The notes beneath the pieces are model-generated. The model was not told the origin of the DNA and searched no databases. It saw only the letters and a program-made list of their open reading frames with translations. This document shows positions 45,701 through 55,270 of a DNA stretch of 64,000 nucleotides, in pieces (within the stretch, counting starts at the first letter, position 1; the number at the start of each line of letters is the position of its first letter). The stretch is from positions 81,706-145,705 of the forward strand of contig JAKCPI010000883.1 of NCBI GenBank assembly GCA_023213315.1, read 5' to 3'. Made by a program: the position numbers and the translations under genes. The DNA is from Euborellia annulipes. Taxonomy: Eukaryota > Arthropoda > Insecta > Dermaptera > Anisolabididae.

Positions 45701-46691
45701 CGCGCGCCCTCACGCGGTAACATGAAATAATAGAAAAAAAATAAATGGTGAAATCTTTATCTGAAAAAACCGTCATATAATATACCTCTTAAGACAGAAG
45801 AGTTATAAGAGGCGATAATGAGCAATTTTTCATGAGCTTTTATCCAACTTTTTCGTCATTCTTTCCTACTCGGCCCTTCTAGCTGCGTTGTAAGACGTTG
45901 TCACGTCAAAATTATTAGTAATGTCTTTTCAAATCGTCATGGGCAAGTGAGTTCACTTTCAACTAATATACCAGATAATAATTAAATATTTAGAATACCT
46001 GAACTACTGGCTGTTCCAAGTCAGATAATTGAGTTTCATGCTCAACTCTAGAAGACATGGTCGCAGGCAATAAGCCATTTGGTAATAAATCTGAACATTG
46101 AGCTCCTAATAAAGAAAATGCCTTATCCATAGAAGCAGAATTCATCAAATTAACTTGTAAATCTTCATTAGGGAGTAAAACATTTTGCGTTTCAATTTCA
46201 TTAATATCATTGACAAGATCTTCCGGTGTAAGAGGTTTAGTAAGTAATCCTCCAGAATCTAAAACATCCGATCCGGATGTTGTATTAAAAGTTCCATCTT
46301 CAAGTTTCATAGTGAGGCCAAGTTCAGAGACAGCAGCAGCAGCAGCTATAACTTCTTCCACAGTGGCCACATCATCTGAATTATTAGGATTTGACTGACA
46401 TTCATTTGACAGTGGACTAACATCAATATGATCGTTCGGAAAAGTAAGTGGACTAAGTGATGTATGATCGTAATCAGAAAAACTTGCCAGGTCTACAAAT
46501 TCAGTCTAGAGAGAGCAGAAAATGGAATTAGATCATAAAAAATTATAAAAATAATTGAAAATTGTCTTTATAAATACATTATTGCGCATGGAGCGAAATA
46601 AAAAGCGTGAAGCTCGTCGAGAGTCCATAGCTTCGTTGCTATTGCTCCAATCGAGTTCTTCCGAAGAAACTTCTTTGCTTGGTCTATCCAT
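33792..46691 (-). CDS. PRDM10: PRDM10-like PR-domain zinc-finger transcription factor, 23 exons
   Basis: Nuclear regulator with a SET-like PR domain and a C2H2 array. Exon right edges in order: 46691, 46505, 45131, 44835, 44155, 42664, 42443, 41583, 40399, 40009, 39871, 39656, 38907, 38680, 38277, 38100, 37254, 37056, 36265, 36021, 35871, 34835, 33943. Phases close over 3594 bp, 1197 residues (human about 1150). Residues 1-400 are acidic, Ala/Pro-rich and poorly conserved. The PR domain is about 438-575 ([39 protein letters not shown]). About 12 fingers lie between 587 and 1107: one directly after the PR domain (CFECNEKYP), a run from 640, then [40 protein letters not shown] and [10 protein letters not shown] as in vertebrate PRDM10. 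One finger ends HIPEHC (C2HC type). The ATG has TAA immediately upstream in frame. Confidence 0.95.
34167..34262 (-). repeat. tRNA-derived SINE or pseudo-tRNA
   Basis: On the minus strand, GGTTCACTGGTGCAAGTC resembles an A box region and CTCGGGTTCGATTCTCGGG is a strong B box with T-arm pairing. The spacing fits a tRNA but the acceptor stem does not pair, so it is probably SINE-derived. Lies in PRDM10 intron 22. Confidence 0.5.
34616..34655 (+). other. Hammerhead-like hairpin (Penelope-type)
   Basis: GGTCGTGATTTGCGACC is a perfect five-pair hairpin followed at once by GAAACGTCGACGG. The layout stem II then GAAAC matches hammerhead cores reported in Penelope-like elements. The upstream CUGANGA box is degenerate (CTGGGAA). 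Confidence 0.45.
34970..35320. mobile_element. Palindromic repeat in PRDM10 intron 21
   Basis: Arms of about 150 bp (about 34970-35112 and 35158-35320) share GTTATAATTTCGGAGCGAAA and CTTCTTCATCAGCGGCTTAC. The spacer is about 45 bp. The arm contains GCCGCTGATGAAGAAG, with a CTGATGA box. Resembles the other Penelope-type palindromes in the window. Confidence 0.75.
35342..35420 (-). repeat. tRNA-like B-box fragment
   Basis: On the minus strand CCTGGTTCGAGTCCAGGG is a perfect T-arm and loop. The 5' half is not a convincing tRNA. Probably a SINE remnant. Confidence 0.45.
35520..35660 (-). repeat. Foldback SINE relic, same family as 54884-55115
   Basis: On the minus strand, GACTCCCGGCGGCACACCC is followed by a short A/T tract and AATTAATAAATATTTGATTA, aligning with the core end and right arm of the 54884 element. 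A near-identical short form is at 21855. Lies in PRDM10 intron 21. Confidence 0.6.
36396..36500. repeat. CTGGTGTGAC hairpin repeat, copy 3 (complete)
   Basis: A 100 bp hairpin with AAAAATCTGGTCTGACCGG at the left and TGTCACACCAGATTTTTGTG at the right. The arms pair over about 45 bases. In PRDM10 intron 18. Confidence 0.8.
40733..41030. mobile_element. Penelope-type palindrome with hammerhead-like hairpins, PRDM10 intron 8
   Basis: Left arm about 40733-40885 and right arm about 40887-41030 are reverse complements. Each carries GGCTCCAAAAGGAGAGCC followed by GAAACGTCGAGTAAATCTC. Just outside the left arm a frame reads [10 protein letters not shown], matching the tail of the frame near 51660. 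A near-identical unit is at 51080-51800. Confidence 0.8.
41629..41850. mobile_element. Foldback with central hammerhead-like hairpin
   Basis: Arms at about 41629-41695 and 41790-41850 are complementary (AATTTTTAATCATAGA and its complement). Near the centre, 41738-41781 reads GTACTTGATAACGGCTGC, a loop, then GCAGTCGAAACGTTGTAC: an outer stem GTAC/GTAC, an inner GGCTGC/GCAGTC stem and a GAAAC box. In PRDM10 intron 7. Confidence 0.65.
42710..42861. mobile_element. Small MITE with CAGTGAGCGCCACAATTAAG ends
   Basis: Inverted ends GCCACAATTAAGT and ACTTAATTGTGGC, with an internal hairpin GAAAAGGTAAAATAAAATC / GATTTTATTTTACCTTTTC. 152 bp, in PRDM10 intron 5. Confidence 0.75.
42978..43640 (-). mobile_element. 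LINE fragment, reverse transcriptase and 3' end with (ATTC)n tail
   Basis: On the minus strand the frames read [20 protein letters not shown] (FADD catalytic box), [18 protein letters not shown] and, after a frameshift, [15 protein letters not shown], the canonical jockey/CR1-like order. The element ends in a GAATGAAT microsatellite on the top strand (42978-42996), typical of CR1-like 3' tails. 5' truncated and dead. Confidence 0.85.
43650..43800 (+). mobile_element. LINE reverse-transcriptase N-terminal fragment
   Basis: A top-strand frame reads [19 protein letters not shown], then after one shift SDGIKRE, the start of the LINE RT domain (KNGKAPGPDGI-type). It abuts the opposite-strand LINE at 42978-43640. 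Confidence 0.65.
45184..45911. mobile_element. Non-autonomous DNA element with TTTTAACGTGACAACGTCT ends
   Basis: Ends TTTTAACGTGACAACGTC and GACGTTGTCACGTCAAAA are inverted; 728 bp in PRDM10 intron 2. It contains a TATATGAAATATATAGAGAG/AAAGTATTG segment that also recurs near 36770, 30950 and 50100. Confidence 0.75.
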
Positions 46692-46838
46692 TTATGACAT
46701 TAACAGGCCCACGACCTATAAAGGTTCAAAATCGTGTGATCGTCATAAATTATGAAAAAATTAGTAATAAAGAATTATACTCGTAAATATCAAGTGCAGG
46801 TCCATGAGACAATTATAAATAGGCGAAAAAAGTAGGTA

Positions 46839-47054
46839 CAGTGGGCGCAACAAGTGCCTGATCTGCTCGAGAGTGGAGCCTTGAGCTTAGTCAGCCAAAC
46901 CAATATTTTTATAATAAATAAATAATCTTTTTTTAAAGCAACTGAAGGAGAAAAGCAATTTTTAAGATAATAACACATCCTAAAGCTAAGCATTTTGGTT
47001 GCCTAAGTTCAAAGTTCCACTTTCGAGCAGATCAGGCACTTGTGACGCCCACTG
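46839..47054. mobile_element. Tc1/mariner-type MITE
   Basis: 216 bp with long inverted ends (CAGTGGGCG, then AGTGCCTGATCTGCTCGA, and the complement at the right) and TA on each flank (46837-46838 and 47055-47056). Just upstream of PRDM10. Confidence 0.88.
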
Positions 47055-47056
47055 TA

Positions 47057-47150
47057 CCCCCGGGAGTTGCACAACGCTTCTGCCGCTATGTAGGTCTACC
47101 CAGCATGCCCTACTACTGGACCACAGCACCGCTGTCGCCTTTTTGAATTC
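47057..47150 (-). repeat. tRNA-like SINE core
   Basis: On the minus strand TGTGGTCCAGTAGTAGGGCA (A-box-like) and TTGTGCAACTCCCGGGGG (B-box-like) match the core at 54948-55022. It abuts the MITE at 46839-47054. Confidence 0.6.
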
Positions 47151-48131
47151 GATAGATCGATAATTTTAGTCTTAGGAATATCTTTAAGCGGGCGGCACAC
47201 CACACAGCGGCATTTCCCCCCCCCCCCCCCAAAGGGCTCTGATCTTTTTTGAATTTTATATTATTCTAAATAAATATTTCAAAAATAGATATTGGATTGT
47301 GGAAAATCGGAGGCTTTTTATTTTTGGCTGCACCTGCTCCTCCTGTTTATAAAAAAATTCAAAGGAATATAATTTTAGCACCATGATAAATTAGCTAAAT
47401 TTGAAAAAAATATTTAAAAAAAAAAAACTATTTATAGGTGACAAGAGGAGAAGGAGGCAAATATAAAATTGTACAAGACCTTCGAAAGTGGAAGGCGTAG
47501 GTCTGGATAATATAAATATGTAATGGAAAGTATCTGAAAAAAAAACATGTGATTAAAATTTAAAATAAATATCCTAACATGATTGGAAACTTTAAGCTTG
47601 AAGGATATTCAGATATTTGGTATATGTCCAAATCATTGATAATGATTAGTAGTAAATCGCATCAAAAAGAAATTGTGATGAGATGTCATTCTGAACTCTA
47701 TAGATATTCTGAAGGGAGCATTTGTTTATGTGTTAAATAAAACAAAAATAAATAAACGCCTACTTGGGATTCATTAGTCATAAGAAAATAATTCTTAAAT
47801 AAATGAGTTGTCAAATGAGTCACCTCTAATTTTAAATCTAGAAATAAATTAAGATTTTTCTTCTTAAACTAAAGAGTGTAAAAAAGAATTAGAAATTAGA
47901 TAACAACATAATGTAGAAAGTTGATTTAATTAACGCAAGTAGTCAACTTTGGACATTTACTAATAAATTACGACAAAGATTGATTTGATTACGATTAAAG
48001 GCCATCTGCAATTTTTCATCTGCTATATACTAACAAAGTAGCAACAAATATATATATATTTTGCTCATTATATAAAAAAATAATAATAATAGTAGATAAA
48101 CAATTAAATGATTTTCCACGATTGTTATCAT

Positions 48132-48352
48132 TAGAAATAAAATACGTTTTCTGGCAATAATCGTGGATTATTTTTCTTAATAATTAATAATACAATTAAC
48201 TACAAAATTTTACAACTGAGTTCAGTTGCTCCTCAAAGTGATGACGGTTGTAGAAATATTGACCGTTGTAAATTTTGTAGTTAATTGTATTATTAATTAC
48301 TAAGAAAAATAAACCACGATTATTGGCAAAATATGTCTTTTATTTCTAATAT
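48132..48352. mobile_element. Palindrome with central hairpin upstream of PRDM10
   Basis: Arms at 48133-48214 and 48270-48350 pair (TTAATAATTAATAATACAAT, TAACTACAAAATTT, GGCAATAATCGTGG and complements). The centre has GTGATGACGGT, a loop, then ACCGTTG, resembling the hammerhead-like centres elsewhere but without GAAAC. Confidence 0.65.
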
Positions 48353-48525
48353 CAACAAATGTTAAAAAAAAATTTCTACCTTAAAAAAACTACCTTAATA
48401 AGAAATTATCACAGACAAACAGACATAAATTCAAAAACTACTTAAATTGAATCAAAAGACTTCAAAATACATTTTACTAGAAATTCAACTTCTATTTTTT
48501 AGATTAACTTAATCAAAGTTAACTT

Positions 48526-48846
48526 GGGGCCGGTAGCTTCAACTAAGGGTAGTTAAATCGATGAAGATCTGTGGCTGTAGACTTAATGGTGATGGTGTCA
48601 GGAAAAAAAAGACCATTGCAGGCAAATATTCTTTTGTTTCAATTCTCGCCCCCACGGCTGACGTGATGGGTAGTTAGTTGACCTATAGTTAGTGGGTGAT
48701 GCAGAAACCCTCTTCTGTTTGTGATATTGTAAAATATATCACATCTCACCATTTTATTGTTAAAAATTAAGAGGGTTTCTGCACCAGAAAAAAAACCCAC
48801 TTAACAGAGACTCCACTAACTATCCATAGATGAAGCATCCGGCCCT
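48526..48846. mobile_element. MITE with GGGCCGGTAGCTTCA ends
   Basis: Left GGGGCCGGTAGCTTCAACTA then GGGTAGTTA; right TAACTATCCATAGATGAAGC then ATCCGGCCC; inverted. About 320 bp. The target duplication is unclear. Confidence 0.75.
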
Positions 48847-49405
48847 TAGTTGGTAGGTAAAGTTATAAATTTTAATTGAATTATTATGAAGATTTAAAAT
48901 ATTACCTGTAAATATGCATTTGGATGTAATTTTGTTTGTACAATGATGAATATACTAAAAATTTAGTAAGTCGTTAATGTTGACCATCTCCAAAATAGAA
49001 TAATCAGAAGTTCATGATAGCTTCAGATGTTGAAAATGACCTAAAAAAAATTTGAATATAAATTGTTTATAAGGTTTCAGTGTAAAACTGTATATGCATG
49101 AATAACCTCTTGTGAGGAGAAAAAAATTTATCAAAAAAGTGCATTTTCAAGATCAATTTTCTAAATACGGCTCTCCAGGTTGAGGCCAGTGAGTGTGAGG
49201 ACTCCCACGGAGTAAAGGAGGATATTAGGTGGTTCTAGATTTGTAAGTTGAGAAAAATAGGGTTGCCTGAGCTGTTGGTGGAGAGAACAAGGGCTGAATC
49301 TGAGACATGCCTTTCTAATCCTGGGATGCGCTTTGAACCTACTCTCTCCAGGAGAGAGCACGTATTGTGGGGCATCTCAAATAAAATTGATTGTTACCTT
49401 TCTTT

Positions 49406-49438
<33 letters not shown>

Positions 49439-49589
49439 AAGATTGGGAAATACTAGTTCCTTATCAACGAGAGCACATTTGGCCAGGGCACTGATATTCA
49501 CAATACTCGATTGCCTAGTATGCAATAATCTGAGCGGGAACCTCAGGCTGACAGGCCATTAAATACCTGTATTATGTACATTTACGGTG

Positions 49590-49905
49590 TGCCATGGTTT
49601 CATCCTATTTACCCATATTATGAGAAACTGAAAATGACAAACAAACTCAGATATTTCATGGGGATGTTGCTCTTCGGAATTTTTAAAAAAGCGCAGAGTG
49701 GCAAGCCTAAATAAAACAGTTATGAGAGATCTCTTCGACTTTAGGGAGCTTATCGGTACATTTGAAGGGGGCCTTGATTTATGTATCCCCAGTCACAGAA
49801 CCGAACTTTCTTCATTCAATCTGTAGTGATTGTGGAACAGTTTGCCACAAGAGTGCTTGTAACCTTCAAAAAGCATTTGTATATTTATGTGAGAAGTTGA
49901 GGTAA
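49590..49905 (+). mobile_element. LINE ORF2 C-terminal remnant
   Basis: Frames read YYEKLKMTNKLRYFMGMLLF and FKKAQSGKP, then after shifts DFRELIGTFEGG, CIPSHRTELSSFN and ATRVLVTFKKHLYIY. This is the order of the jockey/CR1-like C-terminus. Several stops and frameshifts; dead. Confidence 0.65.
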
Positions 49906-50274
49906 GAGTTGAATTGTGGCAGTGTATTTACATTTATTACCTCTGGGATGTTCAATTTTGAATGAAATAATGTACAAGGGCGCAAACCAGGGTTGGTATA
50001 GAATTTCCCCGGGTGGGCTAAACCCACTGGGTTTTTCAATTAAAAAACCCCACTGTTATTTAGGTTTTATCGGGATTTTTACTTTTTCTTACTTATATAT
50101 GAAATAAACACCATCATTATCATTGTCATTACTATATATAAAGCGCTAGCAACTGACTTCCTGTCTCTGTGTGTATGTGCCTGTTCTCTCGCTGAATGGC
50201 CAGATTTGCAGGAAGTGGAGTTAGGGAGAGAAATTAAAAACTTTAAGTCAGAGAGGGAAATTCAAAAGTATAAA

Positions 50275-50586
50275 GGGGCCCTTACACGATCAATCATACT
50301 GTCAGTCTGACTGAATCAGTCCAGCCGTCAGTATTTTCTTCATTCAAGTATAATTTTACACGTAGCATTCAGACTACCAGTCAGAATAAAGTTCTTTTTA
50401 GCTCATTCGACTGTGGGAAGCCACTAATTTTTCTTCTTAACTAAACTAACTTTGTTCCCTGCCACTAAGTAACAATAAAAAAACAAAAAGAAAACGGCCA
50501 TCAGTGTTCAGTCATGCCCATACACGTTCAGTCAAAACGCCAATCAGCTCAAATACTGTCAGTATGATTGATCGTGTAAGGGCCCC
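50275..50586. mobile_element. MITE with GGGGCCCTTACACGATCAAT ends, copy 1
   Basis: 312 bp. Left end GGGGCCCTTACACGATCAAT then CATACTGTCAGT; right end is its complement. A truncated, inverted copy is at 52394-52563. Confidence 0.85.
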
Positions 50587-51043
50587 TTAAGGGTATTTTA
50601 TGGCTGGTGGAATTTGTATTAGGAATGAAAGTTGGAAGAAAATGCAGCCAAAATTTTTTCTTTAAAAATATATATTTCAACAACTGACGTTTCGGCTTTG
50701 GTCAAAGCCATCTTCGGAGCTGCTGTTGGTCATCATATATATATATATATATATATATATTTTGAATTGTATCAGGTATTAAAATTAATTTAGGATAAAA
50801 CATCAGGAAAAAAAGTCTTCAGTTAAGATAAACTTTTTCCTTCTTCAATCACCAATACAATATATTTATTTTTTTGTGTTTCATCAGATGAAATTGTACT
50901 GCCCTGAGTCAATTATCACATTAGGCACACAAAAAAATAAATATATTGTATTGGTGATAGAAGAAGGAAAAAGTTTATCTTAACTGAAGACTTTTTTTCC
51001 TGATGTTTTATCCTAAATTAATTTTAATACCTGATACAATTCT

Positions 51044-51079
<36 letters not shown>

Positions 51080-51151
51080 AAGAAAAGTTTTCTCGGGTTA
51101 AAGATAAGTTAAACTTATCTTTGCATACATCCGGTCGCGGAAACCGTCCAG

Positions 51152-51186
<35 letters not shown>

Positions 51187-51320
51187 CTTGAAGGTTTCCG
51201 CGACCGGATGTATGCGAAGACAAGTTTTCTCGGGTTAAGTCGCGTGGGGTGCTGAGATTTACTCGACGTTTCGGCTCTCCTTTTGGAGCCATTTTCAAGA
51301 GAGAAGGAAGTTAGGAGGTA

Positions 51321-51722
51321 ATGGTGTTACTCTCGGCCTGGGGAGTAGGCAGGTTGAGACCCCGGGAACCAAGAGCTAACACCCCGACTTGGGGAGTAGG
51401 CAGATTGAGGCCCCAAAGTCAACCCAAACCAAACACAAACCCGATTACACAGAACCAACCACTGTCCATTCCTCAGAGACAAACCCAGACCTCTGAGGCA
51501 TCCACCAAACACACCACCAACACACCGACTTGGGGAGTAGGCAGATTGAGGCCCCGTAGTCAACCTAAACCGAACACAATTACACACACCCAACCTTCCT
51601 CCAGTTCTCAGAGACCAATCCACGCCTCTGAGTCATCCACCAAATTGACCTGGGGACCAGGAAGACTGCGACCCCGTAAACAACCCCCTCCACCATTACC
51701 TCCTAACTTACTTCTCTCTTGA
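51321..51722 (+). repeat. Tandem repeat with open frame encoding WGxGRLRPR units
   Basis: Three to four diverged units of about 90-120 bp, each with CTTGGGGAGTAGGCAGATTG or a close variant. The 133-codon frame repeats WGVGRLRPR / WGPGRLRPRKQ with Pro/Thr/Ser-rich spacers. The last unit sits directly before a hammerhead-like hairpin, as does the RLRPRKQ frame at 40693. I read it as the tail of a repeat-element ORF, not a host gene. Confidence 0.6.
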
Positions 51723-51837
51723 AAATGGCTCCAAAAGGAGAGCCGAAACGTCGAGTAAATCTCAGCACCCCACGCGACTTAACCCGAGAAAACTTGTCTT
51801 CGCATATATATATATATATATATATGATGACCAAAAG

Positions 51838-51878
51838 CAGCTCCGAAGATGGCTTTGACCAAAGCCGAAACGTCAGCT
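51838..51878 (+). other. Hammerhead-like hairpin (Penelope-type)
   Basis: CCGAAGAT is followed by the perfect stem GGCTTTG-AC-CAAAGCC and GAAACGTC. The first box is one base off CUGANGA. The inverted partner lies at 50686-50720. Confidence 0.5.
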
Positions 51879-52393
51879 GTTGAAATATATATTTTTAAAG
51901 AAAAATTTTGGCTGCATTTTCTTCCAACTTTCATTCCTAATGGAAATTCAAAACTTTAAAATTTTTCTTTTTCAATTGCTCGCCAAAAATATCTCCCCCC
52001 CCCCCCCCAAGGGGTGAAAATAAGCTTTTGAACAAAATCGGCCAAAAAGTACTAGTACTTTACTAATGTACTTTTTCAGTTTTTTCGATTTTTTCAAAAA
52101 TCGCCCCAAAGATTTTAATTAAAATTCATAAATCAACTATTTTTTAGATGCTTTGCAAAAATATTGAAATTTATATACAACTGACTAGAGCAGAAAAGAT
52201 AAATCACACCTAACTAAAAGAGACGAAAATCCCAAAAAAAAAAAAAAATAAAACCGAAAGGTTGGGCTTTAAAAAAAAACGGATATTTTCCAACCCTGGT
52301 ATAAAGTGAAACATAATGAGAGAGATCAATTGTAATTTTATGTAATATTGATATATGAAATTGCTAGGTTGAAAAAGGACTTGAAGTCCTTAA

Positions 52394-52563
52394 GGGGCTC
52401 TTACAAGATCAGTCAGACTGTCAGTATTTGAGCGGAATGGCTTTTTGATTGAACTTGTATGGGCAAGACTCAAGGACTGATGGCCGTTTTCTTTTTGTTT
52501 TTCATTGGGAACTAAGTTAGTTTTTTTAAGAAGAAAAATTAGTGGGCTACCACAGTCGAGCAG
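52394..52563. mobile_element. MITE with GGGGCCCTTACACG-type ends, copy 2 (truncated, inverted)
   Basis: GGGGCTCTTACAAGATCAGT through TACCACAGTCGAGC matches the reverse complement of the right half of the 50275 copy. Confidence 0.8.
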
Positions 52564-53403
52564 GGTTCTGCACAACCCTGGGGTCCCTTGAAACTTTTTA
52601 AGGTTTCGCAAGCAATGGGGAAATATTACATAGAAATTTATAATTATATAAAAGTAGCAAGCATAATAATTAATATAAACATCGGGGTATTGCAGAAATA
52701 TAATATAAATATATAAAAGGGTAAAAATATGATCATTTTTATGTTTATTTCAATGTAGAGATGTTTATAATTTAAAAAGGTGTTCTTCTTATTAAGAAAA
52801 ATAAAAAATGTAATAATCAGTAAAATTGAATTAAGTAGAGAAATGAAGAGTTGAAAAGAGATTTATAGAAATTTGAAAAATGAATATATATTCTATACAA
52901 TTTATAATAACACTATTAAATAATAAATCAAATATCTTTTAATTAAATATTTAATAAACAAATATTAAATGTATATATATATATATATTCACCTTAGAAC
53001 CTCGTTAGTAAAACCAAGATAATATTAAAATTTGTAAATTTCACTTGTTTTTATAGCTATTAATCTTGATATTATAATTAAACTGCATCTAAACTACAAA
53101 TATTAAATAAATATATATCGATATATATATATATATATATATATAGAATATAAATACTGAAAAGTATTTAATTGGTTGTCATTCTCCAATTGTGCTAAAG
53201 CCAAACTGGGCGAAGTGACTAGTTCTCAACTGAACAAGTTCAAAAGAACGAATCCTTGATATAAAAAATAAAATAAATTAATAATTAAAATAAATAATTT
53301 TTGAAAGGAAAAGAAAATATGCAAATTTTACATTTATATCAATTTTATATCACATTTATTGAAGTTATTAATGTTCCAATTATTTTCATAGACAAGTGTT
53401 GAC

Positions 53404-53770
53404 CAGAGTTGGGTTTTATACACCATTTTGCAGTTTTATACAAAAGTTGCGGATAAAACTTGTATAAAACGTATAAAAACTTGGATGCGCATGCGCAAAC
53501 CCGACGAGAAAGGAAATTCAAATAAAATTTCATTTTTCAATTATTAACATTTTCATTATATTATTCACTAAATAAAAAGCAAACAACATCGTCAATGCTT
53601 TAAAACATTATAAAATATGAAAAGCTTTTAAGCTGTTTTTTTCAGGGGAGGGGGGGTTGGTTTTTTACAGTTTTATACTTTTTATACATCGGCCTAGTTT
53701 TATCCGCAATAGTTTTATACATGTATAAAACCGTGTATTATACTCGGCGGGATAAAACCTGCCAACTCTG
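53404..53770. mobile_element. hAT MITE with exact 8 bp duplication GTGTTGAC
   Basis: Ends CAGAGTTGG and CCAACTCTG, flanked by GTGTTGAC at 53396-53403 and 53771-53778. Internally rich in GTTTTATAC units. A truncated copy is at 17869-17980. Confidence 0.9.
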
Positions 53771-53778
53771 GTGTTGAC

Positions 53779-54216
53779 CTAAGTTGGCAAGTTATTTACA
53801 GTCGAGTAAATTACAGTTATTTACATAGAAATAACTACCTTGTAAATAACAAGAAAAATATACTATTTAATATATGGTTAATAAAGAAAAACACTTAAAA
53901 AAAAACAATTTGAATTAAAACTTAATAATAATATAAAGATTTATTCAATTTTGAATTTTTGTTTTACAACTAAAAAAAAAGCATGTAATTTTATTTTTGA
54001 ATATAGAATTATTTAAAAATGAAATATAAAATGTGAAATTAATAAGTATGAATGTACTGAATCTTGTTTTTGTTTGAATTAGATTAATTTTATTTGAGTT
54101 TCCTTTCTCGCGGGGTTCGCACATGAGCACCTGAGTTATTTACAGCTACTTACGGAACTAACTTATTGACAAGATTTTGTAAATAACTGCAAATTTGTGT
54201 AAATAGCCAAACTCTG
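53779..54216. mobile_element. Second hAT-like element sharing the same target octamer
   Basis: Starts CTAAGTTGGCAAGTTATTTA and ends TAAATAGCCAAACTCTG (weakly inverted), followed by GTGATGAC (54217-54224), a 7/8 match to the GTGTTGAC to its left. The interior repeats TTATTTAC motifs near both ends. Confidence 0.6.
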
Positions 54217-54554
54217 GTGATGACAGAGATAGGAAACAGTATCTCTGAGAAATAGAATTTAAATAATAAATTATTTAAACTTTAAAATAAAGGATGTAAG
54301 AATTTTTTTAAAACATGTGAAATTCACATGTTTTAATTCTTAAAAAAAAAATTAAATTCACAATGTGAATTTAATTTTTTTTTTTTTTTTTTTGATATAA
54401 TGAAAAATAAAATATATATAAAAAATTATCCTAAATCATTTTTTAAAATTATGATAATTCATTTTATAACATTTTTTTTTTCTCTTATTGTAAGACCATT
54501 TTAAAGGTAAATTTAATCTCAACAAACACAAACGACTCGCATTATTTTTGCCCG

Positions 54555-54752
54555 GAGTCGAGGTGAAATGGCTTCGCTTTTCTGATTTATATAAAAGCGA
54601 GGAAATATTTTCGGAAGGAATAGAACAGGCCGGCCCGTCGCACGGTCTGACGCCTGTTGAAAATATAGAAGGAAAGGGACTGACCTGCAAAGAAAAGAAG
54701 TACTGCCAGTCCCAGTTAGGGTCCACGTACCCACAAGATGTGGACCCCTGAG
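54555..54752. repeat. Dispersed GC-rich repeat, copy 2
   Basis: Diverged copy of 5744-6013 (shared GGCCCGTCGCACGG and CCACGTACCCACAAG), interrupted on its right by the hAT element at 54753. Confidence 0.7.
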
Positions 54753-55270
54753 CAAGGGCAGATACAGGGGGGGGGGTAAAGGGGGTGATTACCCCCCCCC
54801 CCCTGAATTTTGAAAAAATACTTTTTTTCGAAAAAAAAAAATGTATTTTTAATGTAAAATTTTAAAAATACTTAAAAATTTGAAAAACATATAACCAAGT
54901 ATTTATTAATTTAAATAAGCGATCTATCATAATTTAAATAAGCGAGTGTGTACTGTGGTCCAGTAGTAGGGCATGTTGAGCGTAAATCGACAGATCCGTG
55001 GTGCGACTCCCGGCGGTACCTACATTTTTCGCTTATTTAAATTAATAAATACTTGGTTATATGTTTTTCATAATTACCTCATGGACCAACACATGATATA
55101 TATAATTCTTTATTTCTTAAAAATTTGATTTGTATTTAAATTCTGGCAAACAAGTACAGAATGCGCCTTTAAATTACCGAAATTAAGAAAAAATAGTAGT
55201 GCTGTGCAACCAGTCACTCCATATTACCCCCCCCCCCCCCCCCCGAGAAACACCTCTGAATCCGCCACTG
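54753..55270. mobile_element. hAT element, same family as 11288, with 8 bp duplication CCCCTGAG
   Basis: Ends CAAGGGCAGATACAGGG and CTGAATCCGCCACTG with exact CCCCTGAG duplications (54745-54752 and 55271-55278). It is longer than the 11288 copy only because a 232 bp element has inserted at 54884-55115. Confidence 0.9.
54884..55115 (+). mobile_element. SINE-like element with inverted arms, nested in the hAT element
   Basis: Flanked by a perfect 13 bp duplication CTTAAAAATTTGA (54871-54883 and 55116-55128). The uninterrupted target is seen in the 11288 copy (CTTAAAAATTTGATTTG). A tRNA-like core (TGTGGTCCAGTAGTAGGGC, GTGCGACTCCCGGCGG) lies at 54948-55022, between arms AACATATAACCAAGTATTTA and its complement. 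Relatives are at 21855, 35520 and 47057. Confidence 0.85.

Larger units (their letters stand above)
50604..51945. mobile_element. Nested palindromes of Penelope-type hairpin repeats
   Basis: The outer arms are about 50604-50745 and 51825-51945 (AATGAAAGTTGGAAGAAAAT and complement), each with GGCTTTGACCAAAGCC then GAAACGTCAGCTG. Inside are a second palindrome (about 50760-51050) and a third (about 51078-51800) like the one at 40733. TA runs separate the units. Three levels of inverted repeat are nested or abutted. Confidence 0.82.
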
